DNA of 55,903 nucleotides. It comes from Tannerellaceae bacterium. Lineage in GTDB: Bacteria > Bacteroidota > Bacteroidia > Bacteroidales > Tannerellaceae. The stretch lies in NCBI GenBank assembly GCA_031288175.1, contig JAITRW010000002.1:1-55903 (forward strand). The letters run 5' to 3'. Both the position numbers and the translations under genes were made by a program. The stretch's first letter is position 1. Every line of letters starts with the position of its first letter. Shown piece after piece: positions 8,661 to 17,214 of the stretch. The notes below the pieces were generated by a model. The model worked only from the letters and a program-made list of their open reading frames with translations. It was not told the origin of the DNA and ran no database searches.

Positions 8661-10709
8661 ATGTGCAATCCCACAAAAGAGGTATTTTCAATTGACGTCT
8701 CCTCTCCCTTACAACTCATTGAAGGGGATAGTTGGCTCAACCCTTATGCCAACGTCATTGAAGAGCGTCATCACTATGCACTTGTCCGTGAACAACAGCT
8801 CACGAGAGGTACACAATCTCTCGCCGACTGGGCTTCCGGACATCTTTATTTCGGCCTTCACCGTACACCTGACGGTTGGACGTTCAGGGAATGGGCCCCC
8901 AACGCTACTGCCATTTACCTCACCGGCGATTTCAATCACTGGAATAAAGAAGAGCCTTTTGCCCTCCGGAAAATAAACAATGGCATCTGGGAAGGTTTCT
9001 TCTCTATTGACACCCTTCGTCATGGTCAGCACTACAAGATACTTGTCGAATGGGACGGTGGATCCGCCCAACGCATCCCCGCCTGGTGTAGGCGCGTGGT
9101 GCAGGACAATGTCACTCATCTTTTCAGCGCACAGGTCTGGGAACCTCAACCCTATATCTTCCGTATTCCACATTTCTGTCCCCAAACCGATCCTCTTCTG
9201 ATTTACGAAGCTCATATTGGCATGGCTACTGCACGGCATGAAGTCGGCACCTATGAACACTTCCGCCTCCATATCCTTCCGCGTATCCATCGCGCAGGAT
9301 ACAATGCCATTCAACTCATGGCTATTCAGGAACACCCTTACTACGGTTCCTTCGGATACCACGTCAGCAATTTCTTCGCACCTTCCTCACGCTTCGGTAC
9401 GCCCGAAGAACTTAAAGCTCTTATTGATGAGGCGCACTCGCTGGGTATCGCCGTCATCATGGACATCGTCCACAGTCATGCTGTCAAAAATCTTCACGAA
9501 GGGCTTGACCAACTTGACGGTTCTATACACCAATATTTTCACACCGGCGTAAGGCGTTACCATACGGCCTGGGATTCGCTCGTTTTTGACTATGGGCAGC
9601 CACAAACCTTGCACTTCCTTCTCTCCAACTGCAAGTATTGGCTTGACGAATTTCGTTTCGATGGATTCCGTTTCGATGGCGTCACTTCCATGATCTACCT
9701 CAACCATGGACTGGAACAACACTTCACTTCTTACGATAACTATTTCGACGGTACACAAGATACTGACGCTATCGTTTACCTTACCTTGGCCAACCGCCTC
9801 ATCCATGACGTTAATCCCCACGCTTTGACTATCGCCGAAGAAGTCAGCGGTATGCCCGGACTTGCCGCACCTTTCCTGCACGGAGGTTACGGCTTTGACT
9901 ATCGTCTGGCTATGAATATTCCCGATTTCTGGATCAAACTCATTAAGGAACAATCCGACGAACATTGGCGTCCCTCTACCCTCTGGTACGAACTCACTAA
10001 CCATCGTCCCGACGAACTTACTATTAGCTATGCCGAAAGCCATGACCAGGCTCTTGTCGGAGACAAAACCATTATTTTCCGCCTCGCCGACGCAGAGATG
10101 TACACCCACATGCAACTCCGTGACCATACTTTGACCATTGATCGCGCCATTGCGCTCCATAAGATTATCCGCCTCATCACTTTCGCTACTGCTAATGGAG
10201 GATACCTCAATTTCATGGGCAACGAATTCGGACACCCCGAATGGATTGACTTTCCTAGAAAAGGTAACGATTGGTCTTACCATTACGCACGCCGACAATG
10301 GAACCTCGTAGATGATCCTTACCTCAAATATACTCTCCTTGCTGCTTTTGACCGTGATATGCTCCTCCTTACCCGCCAACACGCCACCCTCTGGCACGCT
10401 ACCCCTTCCAAAGTCTACGAACACGATGAACATCAGGTTCTCGCTTTCACACGCGGTTACTTTCTCTTCGTTTTCAATTTCAATCCTACTCAATCGTTTA
10501 CCGACTATTCCATCCCCGTCACCCAAGGTAGTTACCATATTATCCTTAATACCGACCATCCCATCTACGGCGGATTCGGCGCTATTGATCACGCACTCAT
10601 CCACCACGTTGACAACCAAATCCTCCGCCTCTACCTGCCTGCCCGCACCGCTCTCGTCCTCGCTTTGACATCCTCCCCAAGGGAAGAAGAGCGAAGGGAG
10701 GAGGGATAG
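8661..10709 (+). CDS. glgB: 1,4-alpha-glucan branching enzyme (GH13, eukaryote-like type)
   Basis: Creates alpha-1,6 branches in glycogen. The 682-residue protein has an N-terminal CBM48 module (about 55-160, with F-R-E-W-A-P-N-A and L-T-G-D-F-N-H-W), the GH13 barrel, and a C-terminal beta domain. The barrel carries the D-G-F-R-F-D-G-V motif with nucleophile Asp339, acid/base Glu393 in A-E-E-V-S-G-M-P, and Asp462 in A-E-S-H-D-Q. The order and spacing follow the eukaryotic/Bacteroidota branching enzyme subgroup rather than E. coli GlgB. No other glycogen gene is adjacent. The last ten codons are rich in Glu and Arg. Spacing to lon is 54 bases and includes a separate promoter. Confidence 0.94.
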   Translation: MCNPTKEVFSIDVSSPLQLIEGDSWLNPYANVIEERHHYALVREQQLTRGTQSLADWASGHLYFGLHRTPDGWTFREWAPNATAIYLTGDFNHWNKEEPFALRKINNGIWEGFFSIDTLRHGQHYKILVEWDGGSAQRIPAWCRRVVQDNVTHLFSAQVWEPQPYIFRIPHFCPQTDPLLIYEAHIGMATARHEVGTYEHFRLHILPRIHRAGYNAIQLMAIQEHPYYGSFGYHVSNFFAPSSRFGTPEELKALIDEAHSLGIAVIMDIVHSHAVKNLHEGLDQLDGSIHQYFHTGVRRYHTAWDSLVFDYGQPQTLHFLLSNCKYWLDEFRFDGFRFDGVTSMIYLNHGLEQHFTSYDNYFDGTQDTDAIVYLTLANRLIHDVNPHALTIAEEVSGMPGLAAPFLHGGYGFDYRLAMNIPDFWIKLIKEQSDEHWRPSTLWYELTNHRPDELTISYAESHDQALVGDKTIIFRLADAEMYTHMQLRDHTLTIDRAIALHKIIRLITFATANGGYLNFMGNEFGHPEWIDFPRKGNDWSYHYARRQWNLVDDPYLKYTLLAAFDRDMLLLTRQHATLWHATPSKVYEHDEHQVLAFTRGYFLFVFNFNPTQSFTDYSIPVTQGSYHIILNTDHPIYGGFGAIDHALIHHVDNQILRLYLPARTALVLALTSSPREEERREEG

Positions 10710-10730
10710 AAGGGGTTAAGAAGGAAAAGT

Positions 10731-10738
10731 TACTTTTG
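10731..10738 (+). promoter_or_regulatory. -7 promoter element for lon
   Basis: TACTTTTG, an exact TAnnTTTG match, 25 bases before the lon ATG. It indicates that lon is transcribed independently of glgB. No heat-shock type element was recognised. Confidence 0.6.
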
Positions 10739-10763
10739 GAGCGTCTAACACAAACACGGAACA

Positions 10764-13334
10764 ATGTCTTCAAAAAAGAATATGACGCCGGACGGCGACA
10801 TTCCTGCCGAAGAAAAAGAAACAAGCTCTCTTATCGAACAAAAGCCAAAGTGCCCATCGAAAAAGAAGCTGGAAGGGAAAGAAGAAAATGAGGAGGAAAG
10901 AGACTTCTTCGACTGGGATAGTCCGCAGACGATAACTTATTTCATGGATCCATACAATAAAGAAGAGATCCTGGATGAAGAAACAGAAAGTGTGGAAGAG
11001 ATTGGCGACGATCTGCCGATTCTTGTACTGGAGGAGGTGAGCGTATTTCCTCATATCGTAATGAACTTGTGCCTTATGCGTCCGCAGCAGATCCGGATAG
11101 TGAAAATGGCGGTACGGAAAAAACAGCTGATCGGGGTGGTGAGGAAAAAGTTTTTGAAGGCGGAAAAACTTGTATGTGAAGATGTGTACCCGGTAGGAGT
11201 AGTATGTAAGGTGGTACGGATATTCGGACATCCGGAAGGGGCAGGGTTAATGGTGGTATTGTGGGGATTAAAGAGGCTTCAGTTAAAGAGCCTCAATCCA
11301 ATGGATTGCACGGGGAGGATCGAATTGCTTTCGGAAGTAATCCCTCCAAAAAAAGAGCTTGAATTTCGGACATTAATGGTGAGGATACGTGACGTGATGT
11401 TGCATATTATGAAAAACATGGATCCTCCCAAAGAGATTGTCTTTTCGGTGAAGACATCCAAAGACCATAAATACTTGTTGAACTTCGCAAGTTATTACCT
11501 CACTTCCAATCCTGATGAAAAACAGGAATTGCTGAGCGTTAATAATCTTTGCGAGCGAGCATACATGCTACTCAAGATTCTTAACCGCGAATGTCAGCTG
11601 ATGGAGATTAAGGTGGATATCCAGATGAAAACTATCCATGACATGGACCGGCAACAACGGGAATTCTTCCTCCAGCAACAACTCCATACGATTCAAGAAG
11701 AACTGTCGGGTACATCAGGAGGCGCGGAGATTCGAGAATTACGTCTGAAAGCAAAGCGTAATCGGTGGCCTCAATCAGTAGGGGAACTTTTTGAAAAAGA
11801 ACTCAAACGGCTTGAGGGTACGTATACCCAATCCTCAGAATATCCCATGCAGATACAATACCTTGAAACGTTGGTTGACCTCCCATGGGGGATTTATACG
11901 AAGGATAATTTCAACCTGTCCCATGTTTCCGGTAGGCTTGATAGAGATCACTATGGCTTACAGAAAGTAAAGGAGAGAATTATCGAACACTTGGCGGTGC
12001 TGAAACTAAAAGATGATATGAAATCGCCGATCCTTTGCCTATATGGCCCTCCGGGAGTAGGAAAGACATCGCTGGGAAAGTCTATAGCCCAGGCTCTGAA
12101 ACGAAAATATGTACGGGTATCGCTGGGAGGGCTTCATGATGAAGCTGAGATAAGGGGGCATCGACGAACATACATCGGAGCGATGTGCGGGCGTATCTTG
12201 CAAAACCTACTCAAGGCCAAGTCTTCAAATCCTGTATTTGTCCTTGACGAAATAGATAAGGTGGGCAATATGTCGGGTTATCAGGGAGATCCGTCTTCAG
12301 CCCTTCTGGAAGTGCTTGACCCGGAGCAAAACAGTACCTTTCATGATAATTACCTCAATGTGGATTATGACCTCAGTAAGGTGATGTTCATCGCTACGGC
12401 TAATAACATCAACAATATCTCCCAACCGTTGCTCGACAGGATGGAGCTTATCGAAGTGAATGGGTATATTATGGAAGAAAAAGTGGAGATAGTCCGACGT
12501 CACCTTCTCCCTAAACAGATAGAAAACCACGGCCTTCCCAAGCGTTCGGTAAGACTGCCGACTAAGACGCTTCAGATGATTATCGAATCCTATACCCGCG
12601 AAAGCGGAGTACGGGAACTTGATGAGAAAATAGCTAAGATCATGCGTAAAATGGCACGTAAGGTGGCGGCCGACGAGCCTGTCCCTACTTATATCTATCC
12701 GAAAGACTTGAAGACTTATTTGGGTCAGCCGGAGTATTTCCGAGACCAATATCAGGGGAATAACTATGCAGGTGTGGTAACGGGCTTGGCGTGGACGGCT
12801 GTGGGCGGCACCATTCTGTATGTGGAGACCAGCCTGAGTAAAGGAAAAGGGCAGAAACTGACCTTGACAGGTAACCTTGGTGACGTGATGAAAGAATCTG
12901 CCATATTGGCTCTAGAATATGTACATGCTCACGCCTCGCTGTTCGGGATTCCCGAAGAGCTTTTCGAGCAGTGGAATGTCCACATCCACGTTCCCGAAGG
13001 TGCTATCCCTAAGGATGGCCCTAGCGCAGGGATTACGATGACCACGTCAATAGTGTCGGTCTTTACGCAACGTAAGGTGAAAAGCCATATCGCCATGACG
13101 GGAGAGATCACACTACGAGGGAAAATTCTCCCCGTGGGCGGGATTAAGGAAAAAATACTTGCCGCCAAACGGGCGGGGATCACAGAAATCATTCTTTGTA
13201 CAGCAAACGAAAAAGATATTGACGAAATAACGCCCAATTACCTCTTTGGCCTAAACTTCCATTACGTGGAAGATATCCGCGAAGTGATAACCCTTGTCCT
13301 CCTCGAAGAGAAAGTGTCCAATCCCCTCTTCTGA
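10764..13334 (+). CDS. lon: ATP-dependent Lon protease
   Basis: A cytoplasmic AAA+ serine protease that degrades misfolded and regulatory proteins. The first ~90 of 856 residues form a charged Lys/Glu-rich extension absent from E. coli Lon. Then come the substrate-binding LonN domain (from D-D-L-P-I-L-V-L, ~90-290), a coiled coil (Q-Q-R-E-F-F-L-Q-Q-Q-L), and the AAA+ domain with Walker A G-P-P-G-V-G-K-T near 428 and Walker B F-V-L-D-E-I-D-K. The protease domain has the Ser/Lys dyad Ser754 (D-G-P-S-A-G) and Lys797. All catalytic residues are present. The 3' end overlaps a possible small gene on the other strand (13251-13463). Confidence 0.96.
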   Translation: MSSKKNMTPDGDIPAEEKETSSLIEQKPKCPSKKKLEGKEENEEERDFFDWDSPQTITYFMDPYNKEEILDEETESVEEIGDDLPILVLEEVSVFPHIVMNLCLMRPQQIRIVKMAVRKKQLIGVVRKKFLKAEKLVCEDVYPVGVVCKVVRIFGHPEGAGLMVVLWGLKRLQLKSLNPMDCTGRIELLSEVIPPKKELEFRTLMVRIRDVMLHIMKNMDPPKEIVFSVKTSKDHKYLLNFASYYLTSNPDEKQELLSVNNLCERAYMLLKILNRECQLMEIKVDIQMKTIHDMDRQQREFFLQQQLHTIQEELSGTSGGAEIRELRLKAKRNRWPQSVGELFEKELKRLEGTYTQSSEYPMQIQYLETLVDLPWGIYTKDNFNLSHVSGRLDRDHYGLQKVKERIIEHLAVLKLKDDMKSPILCLYGPPGVGKTSLGKSIAQALKRKYVRVSLGGLHDEAEIRGHRRTYIGAMCGRILQNLLKAKSSNPVFVLDEIDKVGNMSGYQGDPSSALLEVLDPEQNSTFHDNYLNVDYDLSKVMFIATANNINNISQPLLDRMELIEVNGYIMEEKVEIVRRHLLPKQIENHGLPKRSVRLPTKTLQMIIESYTRESGVRELDEKIAKIMRKMARKVAADEPVPTYIYPKDLKTYLGQPEYFRDQYQGNNYAGVVTGLAWTAVGGTILYVETSLSKGKGQKLTLTGNLGDVMKESAILALEYVHAHASLFGIPEELFEQWNVHIHVPEGAIPKDGPSAGITMTTSIVSVFTQRKVKSHIAMTGEITLRGKILPVGGIKEKILAAKRAGITEIILCTANEKDIDEITPNYLFGLNFHYVEDIREVITLVLLEEKVSNPLF

Positions 13335-13463
13335 TCCCGGCTTGTACGTTCTGGCAAATCGCCGGATGAAATCCAGTGTCTGTTCACTGGGTACCCCTAC
13401 TTCCGAAATTTTCTCTTTCTCTTCCTCAACAGTAAATAAACAGCGGGTAAATGTTCTCTTCAT
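13251..13463 (-). CDS. Possible small protein overlapping the lon 3' end
   Basis: A 70-residue reading frame on the minus strand. Its middle (P-S-E-Q-T-L-D-F-I-R-R-F-A-R-T-Y) looks like a real amphipathic helix, with composition unlike a random antisense frame. About two thirds of it lies in the otherwise empty space between lon and the next gene; the last ~84 bases overlap lon antisense. ATG 13463 is preferred to ATG 13469. Two tandem 10-base copies of GGCATCTTT(T/G) at 13465-13484 lie just upstream of the start. No TAnnTTTG promoter is visible. The function is unknown, and it may not be expressed. Confidence 0.4.
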   Translation of the reverse strand: MKRTFTRCLFTVEEEKEKISEVGVPSEQTLDFIRRFARTYKPGSEEGIGHFLFEEDKGYHFADIFHVMEV

Positions 13464-13537
13464 AGGCATCTTTTGGCATCTTTGTGATGCTTCCGGAAAT
13501 AAAACGCTTGGTTTAATAAATTAGTATATTTCTCACT

Positions 13538-15328
13538 ATGAATGTAGTTGTACAGTCATCTGATCTGCAACAGTTGTATGAAAATGTTGACCTCCACGTG
13601 GCGGCAACAAAGGTGACGGGAGAACATCCTGTAATCGGTATATCCGTAAATCGTGTGGACGGCAATGCCCGGCTGGCAGAAGACTACTTCCTTTCCGTTT
13701 GGCGGGCGGGAGGTGTACCGTTACTGATTCCGCCACTGAAAGATATAGAAGCGCTTGATATTATAGTCGCCTCCATTGATGGGTTATTGTTGAGTGGTGG
13801 TATTGATGTCAATCCCCTTTTTATGGGTGAAGAACCTGTACCGGGACTGGAAGAAGTAGACACCTTGCGCGATGAGAATGAATTCCTGTTACTACGATTG
13901 GCTGTTAACAGACAGTTACCAATCTTCGGTATTTGTAGGGGACATCAGCTCATTAATGTTGCCTTCGGTGGCACGCTTTATCAAGATATAAAAAGTCAGT
14001 TAGAAACGCCTGCGATCAAACACGTTCAATCCGCTCCGCGCGAACAACTAACACATACTGTCCGTCTCACCGGCATACCTTCTCGCCTCCGTCAGATTCT
14101 TGCCACAGATACTTTGCTCGTCAATTCTTTCCATCATCAGGCTGTTTGCCGCCTTGCTCCTGGATTTATAGCCACGGCTACTTCACCGGACGGTATCAAC
14201 GAAGCGATAGAACATACCGAAAAGGAGATTTTCAGTGTACAATGGCATCCTGAGGCTTTATCCGCCACTAATGTTGCCGCTTTTAGCCTTTTTCGCCACT
14301 TGACGGATAAGGCGGCTCTTTTCCGTCACGCTAAAATGCTCCACCGGCAAATCCTCACCCTTGATTCCCATACCGATACTCCCAACCGTTTTTACCCCGG
14401 CCCATTCAACCTTGCCACCATCGCTCCGGATGGGAATGCGCCTTCGGGGCAGGTGAACCTTCCTTTCATGGAAAAGGGACTTATTGACGCCGTCTTTATG
14501 GCGGCCTATATCCCGCAAGGGAAACGTGACAAGGTCTCGCTTCTTGCTGCCACCCAACGGGCTATGGATAGGCTTAATGAAGTACATCGTCAGGAAGAAC
14601 TTAATCCCACGCGTGTCGGTATTGCTACTGATCCGGAAAGTCTCTATCGACTCAAAACAGAGGGTAAGAAAGCTCTCATCCCTGCTATTGAGAACGGGTA
14701 TGCGATCGGCAAAGATCCGGCGAATATTCGCCGTTTCTGTGATATGGGTGTAGCCTATATTACCCTCTGTCACAATGGCGACAATGATCTCTGCGACTCT
14801 GCTGCCGGTAATCGGGAATGGAAGGGATTGAGTCCCTTCGGACGTGAAGTAGTTACCGAGATGAATCGTTTAGGTATCATGATAGATATCTCCCATGCTT
14901 CCGAAGATACCGTTCGCGATATCCTTGCTTACAGCACTCTTCCTGTCATTGCCTCACACTCCTCGTGTCGTTCTCTCTGTGATCATCCCCGCAATCTTAC
15001 CGATGAACAGTTGTGTGCCCTTGCGGAGAAGGGCGGCGTGGTCCAGATATGCCTGTATAACAGTTTTCTCTCTCTTTCTCCTCCTGCTACCCTCGACGAT
15101 GCCGTTCGGCATATTAACCATGTCGTCCGTCTCATCGGAGTAGAACATGTCGGTATCGGCTCTGATTTTGACGGAGGAGGAGGTATACAAGGTTGTTCTG
15201 CGACTAATGAATTGATCAATCTCACCGTCCGGCTCCTTGCCGAAGGGTATTCTGATGAAGATCTTGCTAAAATTTGGGGCGGTAATCTGTTGCGTGTGAT
15301 GCAACAGAATAGGGTCGTTTGCTTATAA
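13538..15328 (+). CDS. Fusion of a C26 gamma-glutamyl hydrolase-like domain and an M19 dipeptidase
   Basis: A 596-residue protein joining two peptidases. Residues ~30-260 form a class I glutamine amidotransferase-like domain of the PuuD/peptidase C26 type. The nucleophile is Cys133 in F-G-I-C-R-G-H-Q, and the His/Glu pair is in V-Q-W-H-P-E-A. Residues ~280-595 form an M19 membrane-dipeptidase domain with the zinc ligands of that family: H-x-D in D-S-H-T-D-T-P, Glu in E-N-G-Y-A-I-G, His in I-S-H-A-S, His in A-S-H-S-S, and the later G-S-D-F-D-G-G. Both active sites look complete. By family knowledge the first half cleaves gamma-glutamyl amides and the second cleaves dipeptides. Joint processing of gamma-glutamyl peptides is an inference. 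No signal peptide is seen, so it is probably cytoplasmic. Confidence 0.85.
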   Translation: MNVVVQSSDLQQLYENVDLHVAATKVTGEHPVIGISVNRVDGNARLAEDYFLSVWRAGGVPLLIPPLKDIEALDIIVASIDGLLLSGGIDVNPLFMGEEPVPGLEEVDTLRDENEFLLLRLAVNRQLPIFGICRGHQLINVAFGGTLYQDIKSQLETPAIKHVQSAPREQLTHTVRLTGIPSRLRQILATDTLLVNSFHHQAVCRLAPGFIATATSPDGINEAIEHTEKEIFSVQWHPEALSATNVAAFSLFRHLTDKAALFRHAKMLHRQILTLDSHTDTPNRFYPGPFNLATIAPDGNAPSGQVNLPFMEKGLIDAVFMAAYIPQGKRDKVSLLAATQRAMDRLNEVHRQEELNPTRVGIATDPESLYRLKTEGKKALIPAIENGYAIGKDPANIRRFCDMGVAYITLCHNGDNDLCDSAAGNREWKGLSPFGREVVTEMNRLGIMIDISHASEDTVRDILAYSTLPVIASHSSCRSLCDHPRNLTDEQLCALAEKGGVVQICLYNSFLSLSPPATLDDAVRHINHVVRLIGVEHVGIGSDFDGGGGIQGCSATNELINLTVRLLAEGYSDEDLAKIWGGNLLRVMQQNRVVCL

Positions 15329-15429
15329 TTTGGTTACACTAAACCTGTTTGTGTTGAAAAAACATTACTTTCGCGACAAGTTTAGAAAGGCAATATATAA
15401 TTCGTTCACGTTTATCTAAGTAAAGAAAG

Positions 15430-17214
15430 ATGAGTAGAGAGATTAGGCTCAGTTTGCTGTACCGAGACATGTGGCAGTCGTCCGGTAAGTATCAACCCCG
15501 CGTGGATCAGCTGAAACAGATTGCCCCTGTGATTATTGAAATGGGTTGTTTCTCGCGTGTGGAAACCAACGGCGGCGCCTTTGAACAAGTGAATTTGCTT
15601 TATGGGGAAAACCCTAACATGGCTGTCCGCGAGTTTACCGCCCCTTTCAATAAGGTGGGTATACAAACACATATGCTTGATAGAGGACTGAATGCCCTCC
15701 GTATGTTTCCCGTCCCTGCTGACGTGCGCAAACTCATGTACAAAGTTAAACATGCACAAGGTGTTGATATTACCCGTATTTTCTGTGGACTCAATGATCC
15801 CCGTAACATCATTCCTTCCATCCGGTACGCTAAAGAAGGAGGGATGATTCCACAAGCATCCCTATGTATTACTTATTCCCCCATTCATACGGTAGAATAC
15901 TATGTAAATCTTGCCAAGACACTCATTGAAGCCGGTGCTGAAGAAATCTGTCTTAAAGACATGGCGGGGATAGGTCGGCCTTTCAGTATTGGGCAGATAA
16001 TAAAAGGTATCAAGCAGATGTTTCCCAACATCATGGTATCGTACCATGGCCACTCGGGACCAGGTTTCTCTGTTGCTTCTATGCTTGAAGCTGCTAAGAA
16101 CGGGGTGGATGTGATAGACGTAGCTATGGAGCCGCTCTCATGGGGTATGATTCACCCCGACGTAATCACCGTTCACGCCATGTTGCGGGACGCTGGTTTC
16201 TCTCTCCCCGACATCAACATGGAAGCGTATATGGAAGCCCGCCGTCTGACGCAGACTTTTATGGACGACTTCCTGGGATTTTTCATTGACCCTGGAAATA
16301 AAATTATGACCTCACTCCTCGTAGGTTGTGGGCTGCCCGGTGGCATGATGGGTTCGATGATGGCCGACCTCAAAGGTATGCATAGCGCCATCAATCTGGC
16401 CCTCAAGCAAAAAGGCAAGCCTGAAGTCTCCCTCAATAATCTCGTTGTCCAACTCTTCAAAGAAGTAGAAACGATTTGGCCTAAACTCGGCTATCCTCCT
16501 TTAGTAACGCCTTTCAGCCAGTATGTGAAGAATATTGCCCTCATGAATATTTTTGCCCTTGCAAAAGATGAACCTCGTTACTCCATGATTGATAAGGATG
16601 CTTGGGGTATGATACTTGGTAAAGCCGGTAAACTGCCTGGTGAACTTGCTCCCGAGATCGTTCAGTTGGCCAAAGAAAAAGGTTTAGAATTCTATACGGG
16701 TGATCCTCAGACTCCTTATCCGGACGAACTTGATCGTTTCCGTAAGGAAATGAAAGAGAACGGGTGGGAGGAAGGCTCTGACCAGGAAGAGCTTTTCGAG
16801 TTCGCCATGCACGAACGCCAGTACCGTGACTTCAAATCCGGCATCGCCAAAGAGCGCTTTAACAAGGAACTCGAAGATGCGAAAGAGAAAGCCAAAGCTC
16901 CCATCATCGTCAAACGTCCCGTCATTGAATCTCCTACTATTGATGTGAATGCCGTGCTTTCCCAGTATTCCAACGCAAAGCCTGTGCACGCACCCTGCTC
17001 GGGGCAGATCCTCTGGCAGGTGGATTACAACGATAAATCCTTGCCGCCCGCCGTCGGGACAACCATCAATAAAGGCGATACCTTCTGCTATGTGCAGCAG
17101 CCTTATGGCATTGAAGCGGTGAAGAGTGGTTTCACCGGAACCATTATCAGTACTTACGTCAAACAGGGGGCGTTGGTAGAAAAGTCCGAAATCCTTGCTT
17201 TCGTGAATGAGTGA
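15430..17214 (+). CDS. OadA/PycB-like carboxyltransferase with a biotin domain lacking the biotin lysine
   Basis: A 594-residue relative of the oxaloacetate decarboxylase alpha subunit and pyruvate carboxylase subunit B. The TIM-barrel carboxyltransferase domain (~1-300) keeps the metal-binding Asp in Y-R-D-M-W-Q-S, the active-site Lys in L-K-D-M-A-G, and the H-x-H pair in Y-H-G-H-S-G-P-G. The PYC/OADA conserved domain follows (~310-470). The C-terminal ~75 residues have the biotinyl/lipoyl fold, but the usual E-A-M-K is replaced by Q-Q-P-Y. Tyr559 sits where the biotinylated lysine should be; a nearby Lys565 aligns with the later N-x-I-R/K position instead. The protein may rely on a separate biotin carrier or have another role. 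The gene overlaps the CLC gene by eight bases. Confidence 0.85.
   Translation: MSREIRLSLLYRDMWQSSGKYQPRVDQLKQIAPVIIEMGCFSRVETNGGAFEQVNLLYGENPNMAVREFTAPFNKVGIQTHMLDRGLNALRMFPVPADVRKLMYKVKHAQGVDITRIFCGLNDPRNIIPSIRYAKEGGMIPQASLCITYSPIHTVEYYVNLAKTLIEAGAEEICLKDMAGIGRPFSIGQIIKGIKQMFPNIMVSYHGHSGPGFSVASMLEAAKNGVDVIDVAMEPLSWGMIHPDVITVHAMLRDAGFSLPDINMEAYMEARRLTQTFMDDFLGFFIDPGNKIMTSLLVGCGLPGGMMGSMMADLKGMHSAINLALKQKGKPEVSLNNLVVQLFKEVETIWPKLGYPPLVTPFSQYVKNIALMNIFALAKDEPRYSMIDKDAWGMILGKAGKLPGELAPEIVQLAKEKGLEFYTGDPQTPYPDELDRFRKEMKENGWEEGSDQEELFEFAMHERQYRDFKSGIAKERFNKELEDAKEKAKAPIIVKRPVIESPTIDVNAVLSQYSNAKPVHAPCSGQILWQVDYNDKSLPPAVGTTINKGDTFCYVQQPYGIEAVKSGFTGTIISTYVKQGALVEKSEILAFVNE

Noticed and set aside
9387-10619. 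410-codon open frame on the minus strand opposite glgB
   Set aside because: Antisense to the catalytic domain of glgB; low-complexity residue pattern typical of a shadow frame.
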